Shown here one piece after another: positions 7,594 to 16,670 of a stretch of DNA of 64,000 bases. Source of the DNA: Ochrobactrum quorumnocens (lineage in GTDB: Bacteria > Pseudomonadota > Alphaproteobacteria > Rhizobiales > Rhizobiaceae); assembly GCF_002278035.1 (NCBI RefSeq), contig NZ_CP022604.1:992001-1056000 (forward strand). Reading direction: 5' to 3'. Below the pieces are notes generated by a model. That model saw only the letters and a list, made by a program, of their open reading frames with translations. It was not told the origin of the DNA and did no database searches. How positions within the stretch are numbered: position 1 is the stretch's first letter; every line of letters starts with the position of its first letter. The position numbers were made by a program, and so were the translations under genes.

Positions 7594-8762
7594 GTATTGC
7601 CGTCATGTCGCGGATATTCAAAAAACAGTTAGGCTCATCAAGCCGGAAGATGCTTGCGGTTCGCTTGGCTGATTTTGCAGATGATGACGGTCGGGGCATT
7701 TGGCCTTCTGTCGCCACCTTGGCGCGTGAAACGGACCTGTCAGAGCGGACCGTGCAGCGCCTTTTGCGCGATTTTGTGGATGAGGGTCTGTTGCTAGTGG
7801 TTTCCGCTGCTACAGGTCGCCCAGGCGAACCGACGCGCTACGACTTCAACATGAAGTCATTGACCTCTTTGCGCGATGCAAAAGATGCCGCTGACGGGTG
7901 TCATGGTGTCACCGGTGACACGGTGTCACCCGTGACAACGGCGGCTGAGACGGGTGACATTGACGACGCCGACGGGTGTCATGGTGTCACCCGAACCGTC
8001 ATAGAACCATCAGATAAACCATCATCTGAGAGAGAGCGCGAGGGCGATCAGGAAAGCAGGGAAAACAGGAAGGCCATTGAGCGTGCATTCAAAAAGGCTT
8101 TCCACGTTTGGCCGACTGCGGTCACGGACAGCGAGCCTGACGCGTTCCGGGTCTGGAATACGCTCTCGCCGGAAGATCGCTTAGCGGCTTCGGATGGTGC
8201 GGCTCGTTACGTCGAGGCCGCAAAGGCCATTGGACGTAAGGTTGTATGCTCCTATGCGGTCTATCTTCGAGAAAAGCGTTGGGAAAAGCTGCCAGCGAAA
8301 GCGCCGGTCGAACAATCGGGTTCGGTGCCAGCGCCGCAACTCGGCAAGATTTGGGGCGCACGCGTCTATGAGCTTTTGCTGAATGGTCCCACGCAGGCTG
8401 TCTCACTGAATGCATTCGAGCGGGACCTCGCAGATAGCGGACGCTTTACGGCGGAGGCCCTTCTTCGCGAAAAGAAGGCACGGCAAGGTTTCCCGGCTGT
8501 GAATGAATTGTTCGAACGTGCTGCGAACCGACGCGGTGCGCTTCTTCCTGTTCGCTTGCAGGCAATCAAGGATCTTCTCGTCCAGGTTCGCATCGGTAGC
8601 GATGAATGGAAGGCTTGGGAGGCTTTTCACCTTGAGCGCGGTTGGCCTTGGTTGCCCGATCTGGGCAGCGCTGAATGGGTGTATTTCCCAGCCGGTGGGC
8701 CACAAGGATTGAACGGTTTCGAAATAGCTTTGAAGGGATTGGGTGAAAATGATGACAATTGA
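7590..8762 (+). CDS. Phage replication initiator-like HTH protein
   Basis: The 390-aa product starts at ATG 7590, overlapping the upstream stop. Residues about 20-75 form a winged helix of the type in phage and plasmid replication proteins (WPSVATLARETDLSERTVQRLL). A low-complexity linker follows, coded by the repeat cluster at 7893-7991, in which the peptide DGCHGVT occurs twice. The C-terminal half is helical. DNA-binding head plus repeats inside the gene recalls lambda O and its internal origin. No helicase or loader motif was seen, so the phage probably recruits host DnaB. Confidence 0.75.
   Translation: MSIAVMSRIFKKQLGSSSRKMLAVRLADFADDDGRGIWPSVATLARETDLSERTVQRLLRDFVDEGLLLVVSAATGRPGEPTRYDFNMKSLTSLRDAKDAADGCHGVTGDTVSPVTTAAETGDIDDADGCHGVTRTVIEPSDKPSSEREREGDQESRENRKAIERAFKKAFHVWPTAVTDSEPDAFRVWNTLSPEDRLAASDGAARYVEAAKAIGRKVVCSYAVYLREKRWEKLPAKAPVEQSGSVPAPQLGKIWGARVYELLLNGPTQAVSLNAFERDLADSGRFTAEALLREKKARQGFPAVNELFERAANRRGALLPVRLQAIKDLLVQVRIGSDEWKAWEAFHLERGWPWLPDLGSAEWVYFPAGGPQGLNGFEIALKGLGENDDN
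7893..7991. repeat. Iteron-like repeats, candidate phage origin
   Basis: An identical 21-bp unit occurs at 7893-7913 and 7971-7991. Between them lie GTGTCACCGGTGACAC (7906-7921, a perfect palindrome) and GGTGTCACCCGTGACA (7922-7937). All share GGTGTCA or its complement. They lie within the probable initiator gene, as in lambda-type origins. Confidence 0.65.
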
Positions 8763-9405
8763 TCCACGTCAGATCGATAGAGCGATAGCATCCACTCCCA
8801 CTGACGAACAGTGCAGGGCGATAGACAAGGTGATTGCAGAGCGCCGTCGTATCGCTCGTTTGAGGTCGGAAACAGCGAATCGCGCAGGAGATGATTCTCC
8901 ATGGTTCGTCCTAAGCGTGTTGACTGGCCGTGAACTATCGGTGCGTGATCAGCTGATAGACGCAAATATAGAAGTGATTGTCCCCATGAAAATGGGGCCA
9001 AAGCTTCGTCGTTTTCATAAAGAAATACCAGCCAAACCGCAGCCAGTAATGGTCGGGTATATCTTAGTTAGATGCCAACTGAACAATGCATCTTTGGCGG
9101 GATTGTTAACGTTTGATCATGTCGTATCGGTGCTTGGTGGTAGCGAGAGGCCTTATTTGGTCGATGCCGATAAAGTAAATAAATTCAATGAGAAGGCCGG
9201 GAAAGGTGAGTTTGATCATGAGGTGCCGCAATCAGCGTTTACCGGCGTTAAGAGGGTCGCTATTCGTGAAGGTGTGTTCGCGGGTAAAGAAGCAAAATTC
9301 ATATCGGGACCGGCAAAAGGCAAAGGTGTGGCTGTTGTAGAGCTCGAGATTTTCGGCCAATCTAGATCAATGATTATGCCTCTTGCATTCCTCGCTCCCT
9401 TATGA
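8749..9405 (+). CDS. NusG-like phage protein (NGN + KOW)
   Basis: The 218-aa product has an extra N-terminal helical region, then an NGN-like domain (about residues 50-140: PWFVLSVLTGREL, then VMVGYILVRC) and a C-terminal KOW segment (IREGVFAGKEAKFISGPAKG). NusG paralogues such as RfaH, LoaP and UpxY act as operon-specific antiterminators. It is the last large gene before the late operon and a hairpin lies between (9580-9598), so it is a good candidate for the late antiterminator. ATG 8749 was preferred over GTG 8743 in the same frame; overlap with the upstream gene is 14 bp. Confidence 0.8.
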   Translation: MMTIDPRQIDRAIASTPTDEQCRAIDKVIAERRRIARLRSETANRAGDDSPWFVLSVLTGRELSVRDQLIDANIEVIVPMKMGPKLRRFHKEIPAKPQPVMVGYILVRCQLNNASLAGLLTFDHVVSVLGGSERPYLVDADKVNKFNEKAGKGEFDHEVPQSAFTGVKRVAIREGVFAGKEAKFISGPAKGKGVAVVELEIFGQSRSMIMPLAFLAPL

Positions 9406-9551
9406 GCGTAATCCCTCCACGGGATGATCCGGTAGAGAATAGTGAGCCTCAATACACGGTAGCACGTGGGCACAAGTTGCTGAGGTGGTCGCGCTCGGAC
9501 CCCGCCTTGACTGTCTCAATCACGAGACATCGATTCAGGGCCAGAGCGTAA
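9402..9551 (+). CDS. Small hypothetical protein, 49 aa
   Basis: ATG 9402-9404 overlaps the TGA of the NusG-like gene and the frame runs to TAA 9549-9551. The product is basic at its C-terminus (ITRHRFRARA). Coupling to the upstream gene is the only support; it could also be leader sequence before the late-gene hairpin. Confidence 0.35.
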   Translation: MSVIPPRDDPVENSEPQYTVARGHKLLRWSRSDPALTVSITRHRFRARA

Positions 9552-9579
9552 GCTATGTCTGAAATTCACCAATCACACT

Positions 9580-9601
9580 GAGCGCCCATGTGGCGCTCTT
9601 T
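9580..9601 (+). terminator. Hairpin between early and late operons
   Basis: GAGCGCC (9580-9586) pairs with GGCGCTC (9592-9598) around a 5-nt loop, followed by only TTT. The weak U-tract makes it a leaky or conditional terminator, located just before the late genes and after the NusG-like gene. Confidence 0.5.
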
Positions 9602-9623
9602 CCATATGTATATGAGGGTTGCA

Positions 9624-10406
9624 ATGAACCTCGATGTGTCGACCGGACTGAACGGGTCGTCCGCAGCTGCCTATCTTAACTTCGATACAAAGAACTTCGA
9701 TGCTCTCTTGAACTCTGTTGAGCGCGAAGTCATGCCGAAGGCAGCTGTTGCTGCACTCAACCGTACCGCTGCCGTAGGTCGGCTTGAAGTCCAGAAGGAA
9801 ATGGAACTCAAGCTCGATGCGGTGACGCCATATGCGAAACGAGGTGTCATCTACGAACAGGCCAATAAGGATCGGCTATCCGCGACGGTTATGATTTCTG
9901 GACGATCATGGGGATTGAAGAACTCAACGCCACCTGCGAACTTCCTGACCCCGCAATTCTTTGGTGGTCAGCGCAATCTCAAATCCTTCGAACGGCAATT
10001 ACAATCAGCCAGTCACCTGAAGTCCGGTGAGTATGCAGTGCCTGCGCGGGACACGCCGCTCGATCAATACGGAAATGTTAGGGTAGCCCTCATAGTCCGC
10101 ATCCTTGCTGACCTTCAGGTCACGCCGCGAACCGAGGGGTACAACCGCAAGCGTAGCGATGCATCCACGAAACGGAACCGCAACTATCGGTTCGCTCGTT
10201 TCTTTGTGCCAGAACGAAATTCACACCTCCACCCTGGAGTTTGGCAACGCGACCCTCGCGATAATGGCATCAAGGCGGTGTTTTTGTTTGTCCGCATGCG
10301 TCCATACACCAAGCGTGTCGACTTCTTTGGTGTCGTTAAGAACGTTGCTGAAAAGCGCTTCGGACAGTTCATGGCCGAGGAGATCGGCAAGCGAATGAAA
10401 CGGTGA
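9624..10406 (+). CDS. Minor tail protein Z-like phage protein
   Basis: The 260-aa product contains MPKAAVAALNRTAAVGRLEVQ followed by basic segments, a pattern like lambda gpZ and other small virion proteins, and ends with Lys/Arg-rich helices. ATG 9624 is preceded by GAGGG at good spacing; upstream in-frame ATGs at 9606 and 9612 have none. Its place before the terminase genes is unusual for a Z protein, so the assignment is tentative; it may instead be a head or DNA-packaging accessory protein. Confidence 0.5.
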   Translation: MNLDVSTGLNGSSAAAYLNFDTKNFDALLNSVEREVMPKAAVAALNRTAAVGRLEVQKEMELKLDAVTPYAKRGVIYEQANKDRLSATVMISGRSWGLKNSTPPANFLTPQFFGGQRNLKSFERQLQSASHLKSGEYAVPARDTPLDQYGNVRVALIVRILADLQVTPRTEGYNRKRSDASTKRNRNYRFARFFVPERNSHLHPGVWQRDPRDNGIKAVFLFVRMRPYTKRVDFFGVVKNVAEKRFGQFMAEEIGKRMKR

Positions 10407-10518
10407 TCGGCCCATGACCGGAAAGCCCTCAAAAACGTTTCGGGTCCTTCCAAGCCCGGTCTGACTGCGGGTATTTCGCACGGCTGCATCGGGTCAGTCT
10501 GAGCCGGAAAACGAAGCC

Positions 10519-10545
10519 TAAACTCAAGGCTAAACTCCTAAACTC
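10519..10545. repeat. TAAACTC repeats upstream of terminase, possible packaging site
   Basis: TAAACTC occurs at 10519-10525, 10531-10537 and 10539-10545 in the 206-bp gap before the small terminase gene. The rest of the gap (10407-10612) holds no convincing gene. In lambda the cos region with small-terminase binding sites lies in the same place relative to the terminase genes. Confidence 0.4.
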
Positions 10546-10612
10546 AAACACTAAAGTTGGAACATTGAGCGCGGGATTAAGCGCCGCCGATGCTTTATCC
10601 CGAGGTTGAGAG

Positions 10613-11272
10613 ATGACAGCAACGCAATCGTTGCCCACGATGACGAAGGGTGAGTTTGCCCGATTGATCAATGTCACGCCGGGCCGTGTGTCTCAGTACA
10701 TTGCTTCAGGCCAGATCGGGCCGGATGCCTTGGATGGAACAGGGCGCAGCGCACGCATCATTGTTGATAAGGCTCGCCGCCATCTTAATGGTCGGTTGGA
10801 CGTTGCGCAGCGGCTCGGCCTCAACGGCATCGCAACTCGCGCTGCGCCTTTAGAAGAATCGAAACAGGAACTTGATCTTTCAAGCGCGCCAGCGGTCACG
10901 CTTCCTCGCACTGATGTCGTTGCCGACCAGATTGCACTTGAAAAACTCGAACAGGCCAAAATGCAGACCGCGCGGGCACGCCGCGAGGAAGCACTTGCGA
11001 AGGGCCGGTACATTTTCGCAGACGATGCGAAGGCTGAGATCACCCGTGCTGTTGCTATGGCTTATCGAGTGATGGAGGGCGGGCTTGCGGATATGGCGAC
11101 ATATCTTGCCGGTCAATTTGAAGTGCCACAGCGCGATATTCTGCATCACCTGCAGAAGTCATTTCGCGACGTGCGTGCTCGTGCCGCTCAGAGCTTTCGC
11201 GACGCTGTCGACAATGAACCGGCCCATATCACCGATGACCTGATGGATGCCGACAGCGAGGACGATCAATGA
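10613..11272 (+). CDS. Terminase small subunit (Nu1-like)
   Basis: The 219-aa product has an N-terminal winged-helix DNA-binding region (KGEFARLINVTPGRVSQYIA, residues about 12-31) and a long coiled-coil-like middle with Lys/Arg/Glu, as in lambda Nu1. Small terminases recognise the packaging site and recruit the large subunit. It overlaps the large subunit gene through ATGA. The upstream gap with TAAACTC repeats is the logical binding site. Confidence 0.85.
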   Translation: MTATQSLPTMTKGEFARLINVTPGRVSQYIASGQIGPDALDGTGRSARIIVDKARRHLNGRLDVAQRLGLNGIATRAAPLEESKQELDLSSAPAVTLPRTDVVADQIALEKLEQAKMQTARARREEALAKGRYIFADDAKAEITRAVAMAYRVMEGGLADMATYLAGQFEVPQRDILHHLQKSFRDVRARAAQSFRDAVDNEPAHITDDLMDADSEDDQ

Positions 11273-13302
11273 CGCTCCTGTGCAACCCGCGCCGCCTCAC
11301 GTATCAGGTGTTGATGCAGGAGACGCAACCGCCGCCACCAGTCGATTATCTGAAATGGGCGAAAGGCAATATCGTCTTTTCTGATCGCATCACACAGTTT
11401 CCGGGGCCCTACAACGAGGCGCTGTTTCCGTTCTTCTCAGAAATTCTGCGAGCATTGTCGCCAGAAGATGCTTGCCGCATGGTGACCATTGCCAAGTCGG
11501 CACAGGTCGGCGGCACGGTACTGGCCAACATCTTCACGCTGGGAACCATGGATATGGACCCGTGCGATTTTCTGTATGTTCACCCGACCGAGGAAAATGC
11601 TTCGCGTTGGTCAAAGCAGAAGTTGATGCCGCTCTTGCGGGAAACCACGGCTCTCGCATCGCTCTTTCCCGAAAAGAGCCGCGATGGCAGCAATTCGATC
11701 CATTATAAGGAGCGCGCCGACGGGCGCGGCGCAATTCAGGCAGCGGGTGCCAACTCGCCATCTGGCCTTTCGATGATTTCACCGCGTAAGCAGGTGCAGG
11801 ACGATCTGTCGAAATGGCAGAACAACGAAGCAGGCGACCCGGAAAGTCAGGCAGAAAGCCGGTCGAAGGCGTTTATCTCGGCGAAAATCCTTAAAATTTC
11901 GACGCCGCTGATTGCTCCGGGCTGCAGGATTTCAACCAACTTTGAGCAAGGAACACAGGAACGTTACCATGTTCCATGTCCCCATTGCCGACATTTGCAT
12001 GCGCTCGAATGGGAGAACATGCGGGATCATATCGATGCTGAGCATCCAGAGAAAGCAGGCTTCTTCTGTCCTAAATGCGGTGGGGAAATTCGGGAGCATC
12101 ATCGCGCATGGATGGTTGATCCGGCCAATGGTGCAAACTGGGTTGCCAAATATCCAGAACGTGCGCGCTATCATCGTTCGTTTCACATCTGGGTGGCGTA
12201 TTCGCCGCTGGAAAGCTGGGAAGCGCTGGCGCGGGCATATCTGAACGTCCAGCGCGGCGGCCCCGATGACAAAGGTAAAAAGTCAGGTGCCGAACAGGTC
12301 TTCTTCAATGACTGGCTGGGCCAGCCGTTTGAGACAGATGGTGAAGCGATTGGCTGGGAGCTACTGCGTGACCGCGCGGAACTGGGCAGTGTCATTCGCG
12401 GCGTGATCCCGCCTCGTGCGCTTGTCCTGACAATTGGCATCGACGTTCAGGGTGACCGCGTTGAATGGCAGCTTCTGGGACACGGTAAGAACCGATATCG
12501 CGTGGTGATTGATCGGGGGATCTTTGACGACACGGCTGGGCGGACTTTGCCTGGCTACGTCTCTCACTCTGGCCATATCTCAGAGCCGCAGGTGCAGTAT
12601 GCTTTGTCAAAGCTTATCCAGAGAGAATGGCCCGATTCATGGGGCAACAGGCGCAAGGCCGATCTGACTGCCATCGACGGCAACGCCTATACCGAGGACG
12701 TGTGGGAATGGGCGCGCAAGCATCCGATCACCGATGTCATTATGGTTCGCGGTGACAACCGTGAAGCCGCCCCGATGTTGGGGCAGGTCAAGAAGGAAAA
12801 AGACAAACGCGGCAAGCCACTCAAATATCAGCGCCGCTTCTTTAACTTCAACGCTTCGGTGATGAAAGCTGCTCTCTACCGCTCTTACAAAAAAGAAGAC
12901 CCTGAGCAGACTGGCTATATCGAATTTGCGAAAGGCTTGGGAGATGACTTTTTCCAGCAAGCAACTTCGGAACGACGGGTTCAGCGCAAAAACCGTGCAG
13001 GCCATCCCTATTATGAATGGGAATTGCCATCAGGCATTCGCAACGAAGCGCTGGACATGATCAATCAGGCGCAGGCCGCCGCCCTTCGTCTCGGCATCAA
13101 TTACTGGACGGAGGAGGAATGGGACGCACTGGCAGAACGGCTCGCCAGCGAGCCACCGCCAGCCCAGCTCGATCTTGAAGAAATGATGTTTCAGACGTCG
13201 CAACCATCGCAGTCTTCATCAAGACATGAACCACAAGATAAAAATCCGCTCGTTGCAGCGGCCATTGCCAGAGCGCGTGCGAGAGCATCGCGCCGAGGCT
13301 AA
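11269..13302 (+). CDS. Terminase large subunit, GpA family
   Basis: The 677-aa product matches the lambda gpA family: a Walker A-like segment in VTIAKSAQVGGTVL near residue 73, YVHPTEENASRW, a four-Cys zinc-binding pair (CPHC near 238 and CPKC near 266) and a C-terminal nuclease region with IGIDVQGDRVEW near residue 391. The enzyme cuts concatemeric DNA at cos and pumps it into the prohead. GpA-type terminases normally make cohesive ends, so cos packaging is expected. Confidence 0.95.
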   Translation: MTLLCNPRRLTYQVLMQETQPPPPVDYLKWAKGNIVFSDRITQFPGPYNEALFPFFSEILRALSPEDACRMVTIAKSAQVGGTVLANIFTLGTMDMDPCDFLYVHPTEENASRWSKQKLMPLLRETTALASLFPEKSRDGSNSIHYKERADGRGAIQAAGANSPSGLSMISPRKQVQDDLSKWQNNEAGDPESQAESRSKAFISAKILKISTPLIAPGCRISTNFEQGTQERYHVPCPHCRHLHALEWENMRDHIDAEHPEKAGFFCPKCGGEIREHHRAWMVDPANGANWVAKYPERARYHRSFHIWVAYSPLESWEALARAYLNVQRGGPDDKGKKSGAEQVFFNDWLGQPFETDGEAIGWELLRDRAELGSVIRGVIPPRALVLTIGIDVQGDRVEWQLLGHGKNRYRVVIDRGIFDDTAGRTLPGYVSHSGHISEPQVQYALSKLIQREWPDSWGNRRKADLTAIDGNAYTEDVWEWARKHPITDVIMVRGDNREAAPMLGQVKKEKDKRGKPLKYQRRFFNFNASVMKAALYRSYKKEDPEQTGYIEFAKGLGDDFFQQATSERRVQRKNRAGHPYYEWELPSGIRNEALDMINQAQAAALRLGINYWTEEEWDALAERLASEPPPAQLDLEEMMFQTSQPSQSSSRHEPQDKNPLVAAAIARARARASRRG

Positions 13303-13314
13303 CAGGAGTCTCGA

Positions 13315-13536
13315 ATGGCCAATCGTGAGATCATCCAAAAGCGTCTCACCGAGGCACAGGACGCTTTGCATCGCCTTCTGACTGGCGCTGCTACGGTGCA
13401 GTTAAGTTATCAGGGTGAAAGCGTGACTTACACCACAGCCGATGAAGGCAAGCTCCGCAACTATATTCGGGAACTGGAATCGCAGCTTGGTCTTGCGCCA
13501 TCCCGTTCTCGTGCACGTCGCGTGGTGTTCGGATGA
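13315..13536 (+). CDS. Head-tail joining protein, gpW family
   Basis: The 73-aa product has the small gpW layout: an N-terminal helix, a central YQGESVTYTTADEGKLRNYI segment and a basic C-terminus. gpW is added to the filled head so the tail can attach. Position between terminase and portal is the lambda order (A-W-B). Overlaps the portal gene by ATGA. Confidence 0.85.
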   Translation: MANREIIQKRLTEAQDALHRLLTGAATVQLSYQGESVTYTTADEGKLRNYIRELESQLGLAPSRSRARRVVFG

Positions 13537-15164
13537 GCAATACAGTCATTCTCGACGGTTCAGGCAATCCGTTGCCTGAACCCGTGCGTGCAGCAGCTCG
13601 CCGGCGATATGCAATGAGCGCGGCCTATAGTGCAGCCAGCAACGATCATTCCTCTATGGCCGCATGGCGGCCCGGAACCTACTCGGGACAGTCCGCGCTC
13701 GGTTTGAACCGTGATGTTGTTGTAGATCGGATCAATGATGCTGTGCGGAACAGCGGCTGGGCATCAGCAGGTGTCACGCGTCTCGTGGATAACGTCATAG
13801 GCTCAGGCTGGCGCTTGTCATCGAAGCCTAATGCAAGAACGCTCAATCTCACAGAAGATGAGGCGGATGAGATTGGTGATCAGATTGAAGCGCTTTGGTC
13901 TGATGTGGCCACTGATCCCCGAAACTGGTTTGATGCTGAACGTACCAAGTCGGTCGCTGGCATCCTCGGACTTGCTGCCCGTCATCGTTTTACCGATGGA
14001 GAAGCATTTGCTGTCCTGCCTTATCGCATGGGTGGGAACGGTTACGGTACTTGTGTTCAAGTAATTGATCCTGCCCGATTATCAAATCCGATGGGGCAGA
14101 TGGATTCGGAAACGTTGCGTGATGGTGTAGAACTCGACGAATATGGTGCGCCTGTTGCCTACCATATCCGCAAGGCACATCCGGGTGACGTCTTCGGGCG
14201 CATGCAGCAAATGTTTATCTGGGAGCGCATTGAGCGAGAGGATGAATATGGCCGTCCGATAGCCGTTCATTCATATGAAGCGACCCGCGCTGGCATGACA
14301 CGAGGCGCGTCGAGATGGGCACCTATCCTGCAGCAGTTGAAGCAGGTGTCGGACTATAATGATTACGAACTGCAGGCGGCGTCGCTAAATGCCGTGATGG
14401 CTGCTTTCATCAAAACACCATTCGATATGGACCAGCTCGCAGATTCTCTGGGCGCTGGCGATATCGGAAAATCAATCAATGCATTAACTGCGGCACAAGC
14501 TGCAGCTTATGGGGCTGATCCTATCCGCCTCAAAGGCGCTCAGATCAATTTTCTAAACCCAGGCGAAGACGTCGTCTTTACCAAGTCTGAGCACCCGAAT
14601 GCTGCATTCGAAGTGTTTGTGAATGCAGCCCTTCGTAACATCGCATCCTGCGTCGGGCTGACATACGAACAGCTCACCATGGATTGGTCGAAGGTCAATT
14701 ATTCGAGTGCGCGTGCAGCATTGCTTGAAATTTGGCGCGGTCTTTCTGCGGAAAAATCCAGCTTCGCTCATTCCTTTATGCAGCCCATTTATTGGGCTTG
14801 GCTTGAGGAGGTGTTTGATCAGCGCCGCATCATACTGCCCCCGCACGCGGTTTCATTTCAGGCCAACCCTGCGGGCTGGGTGCGGGCTGCATGGATTGGC
14901 AGCGGGCGCGGTTGGGTCGATCCTGAGAAGGAAGCGAAAGCCGCTGCCATTCGTCTTGCAACGGGTCTTACCACGCAAGAATCGGAATCGGCGGAACAAG
15001 GACGCGACTGGAAGGAAGATATGATGCAGCGTGCGCGCGAACAGAGATTTGCTCGCAAGCTGGGCGTTGTGTCCGGCGAAACTGCAAGTGCCGGCGTCGT
15101 GTCGCGGTTTGCATCCGATCCAAACGAACAGGGCGATGAAGAAAAGGAAGAGGCAAGCAAATGA
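13533..15164 (+). CDS. Portal protein, lambda gpB family
   Basis: The 543-aa product matches lambda-type portals: AAWRPGTYSGQSALGLNRD near residue 45, repeated Arg/Asp-rich helices, and the conserved NIASCVGLTYEQLTMDWS near residue 370. Twelve copies form the ring at one head vertex through which DNA is packed. It overlaps the protease gene by 4 bp. Confidence 0.95.
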   Translation: MSNTVILDGSGNPLPEPVRAAARRRYAMSAAYSAASNDHSSMAAWRPGTYSGQSALGLNRDVVVDRINDAVRNSGWASAGVTRLVDNVIGSGWRLSSKPNARTLNLTEDEADEIGDQIEALWSDVATDPRNWFDAERTKSVAGILGLAARHRFTDGEAFAVLPYRMGGNGYGTCVQVIDPARLSNPMGQMDSETLRDGVELDEYGAPVAYHIRKAHPGDVFGRMQQMFIWERIEREDEYGRPIAVHSYEATRAGMTRGASRWAPILQQLKQVSDYNDYELQAASLNAVMAAFIKTPFDMDQLADSLGAGDIGKSINALTAAQAAAYGADPIRLKGAQINFLNPGEDVVFTKSEHPNAAFEVFVNAALRNIASCVGLTYEQLTMDWSKVNYSSARAALLEIWRGLSAEKSSFAHSFMQPIYWAWLEEVFDQRRIILPPHAVSFQANPAGWVRAAWIGSGRGWVDPEKEAKAAAIRLATGLTTQESESAEQGRDWKEDMMQRAREQRFARKLGVVSGETASAGVVSRFASDPNEQGDEEKEEASK

Positions 15165-16054
15165 TGCCATATGCCATGCCCGAAGTTGCAGCTCGTCTCT
15201 TCAACACGCCGTTGATGCTGCATGAGGGGAAAGCCAATATCATCGCTCGCGCCTTTGGGCCGCGCGTGCTCGGAAACGAGGTCAATGTTCGTGCATCACC
15301 TGAGATGGGAGTTCTCACGGAAGACATGCGCGAGCTTCGTGACGGATGGACCGGCGAGAAAATCTATAACGGCCCTAAAATGGTGGGGCAGGTTGCGGTC
15401 ATCGAAGCGGAAGGTTCTCTGGTCAATAAGGGCGCTTGGGTCGGTAAGTCATCAGGTGTCACCTCCTACGAGGGATTGAACATCCAGATTGCTGATTGCC
15501 ATGAGCGCGACGACATCAAAGCGGCAGTCATTGAAGTTGATAGTTTTGGCGGCGAAGTTGACGGCTGCTTTAACTGTGCCGAGGACCTTTTTCAGCTCTC
15601 TCAGAAAAAGCCGACAATTGCAGTTCTGACAGATCATGCCTGTTCGGCAGCGTATTTGATTGCATCAGCCTGCCGCCAGATTGTTATTCCGGCGACCGGT
15701 TATGCAGGCTCCATTGGTGTCATCTCAATGCATGTGGATGCGTCCGAATGGGCGAAGAAACAGGGGCTTGGCGTGACAATCCTTCGTGCTGGCGAGCGCA
15801 AAGCTCGTCCTGGCATGTTCGAAGCCATGTCCGACGACGAATACAACACCGCAATTGAGGATCTCGAATCCATGCGCGTATTGTTTGCTGAAACTGTCGC
15901 GCGCTATCGCGGTGGTCGCATATCACTTGATGCCGCTCTCGCAACTGAGGCGGATACGTTTCGAGGCCAGAAGGCAGTTGATCTCGGACTGGTCGATGCG
16001 GTTGCACGACCAAAGGATGCATTCAACGAGTTTCTGGCAGCGATAGGCGCATAA
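15161..16054 (+). CDS. S49-family prohead protease (gpC-like)
   Basis: The 297-aa product is an S49/SppA-type serine protease. DSFGGEVDGC marks the oxyanion region, the catalytic Ser is in DHACSAAYLIAS, and the general-base Lys is in RAGERKARPG. In lambda gpC cleaves scaffold and head proteins during maturation. The product lacks the scaffold domain; scaffold is coded separately just downstream. Confidence 0.9.
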   Translation: MMPYAMPEVAARLFNTPLMLHEGKANIIARAFGPRVLGNEVNVRASPEMGVLTEDMRELRDGWTGEKIYNGPKMVGQVAVIEAEGSLVNKGAWVGKSSGVTSYEGLNIQIADCHERDDIKAAVIEVDSFGGEVDGCFNCAEDLFQLSQKKPTIAVLTDHACSAAYLIASACRQIVIPATGYAGSIGVISMHVDASEWAKKQGLGVTILRAGERKARPGMFEAMSDDEYNTAIEDLESMRVLFAETVARYRGGRISLDAALATEADTFRGQKAVDLGLVDAVARPKDAFNEFLAAIGA

Positions 16055-16107
16055 GCGCCCAGCCTGACCAACCCTAAAATCAGACAAACTTATAAGGAAT
16101 AGAGCCG

Positions 16108-16623
16108 ATGTCGCTTGCACGCGCTATCCGGGCCGCCGTTGGCGGTCGTTCCATGAAATACCGCCTTGAGGATGAAAAGCCCGAGGAACTGGAAGACGAT
16201 GAACGTCCTGAAGACGCAGAGGACGACGAAAACGCAGACCCCGCAGCAGACGATGAAGACGAGCCAAAGCCGGAAGCGGATGAGGACGAGCCTGTTGCTG
16301 ACGATGAAAAAGAAGGCGGCGAATATGCCCGAGGTCGCCGTGCGGAACGCAAGCGCATGTCGTCGATTCTCGGGTGCTCACATGCTGACGGCAATCCTAC
16401 GCTTGCTGCTCATCTAGCCTTTAAAACCGGCATGAGTGCCAAGAGCGCCATTTCTGCGCTTCGTGCCTCTGGCTCTGCAGCATCTACGCAACCTTCACTT
16501 GCTTCCCGCATGAATGGTCGTGTCCCGGCCTTGGGTAATGGTGGTGTCACCACTCAGCCCAAAACGGCTGATGCGAAACTCGTCGCATTTGCCAAAAGCC
16601 GCGCCGCCGCTCGCAAGGCCTGA
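16108..16623 (+). CDS. Acidic head scaffold-like protein
   Basis: The 171-aa product has a very acidic Asp/Glu stretch (about residues 20-72), then a basic ARGRRAERKR segment and an Ala-rich helical C-terminus. This composition and the place between the protease and decoration genes fit a separate Nu3-like scaffold. Lambda makes Nu3 from within gene C; here it has its own gene after 53 bp. Assignment rests on position and composition. Confidence 0.65.
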   Translation: MSLARAIRAAVGGRSMKYRLEDEKPEELEDDERPEDAEDDENADPAADDEDEPKPEADEDEPVADDEKEGGEYARGRRAERKRMSSILGCSHADGNPTLAAHLAFKTGMSAKSAISALRASGSAASTQPSLASRMNGRVPALGNGGVTTQPKTADAKLVAFAKSRAAARKA

Positions 16624-16670
16624 ATCTCATAGGTTCGTAATTCCGTAAATCTCATAAGGGAGAGCTGCTC

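Noticed and set aside
16124..16381. Frames opposite the acidic scaffold gene
   Set aside because: They are Ser/Arg-rich complements of the Asp/Glu codon runs.
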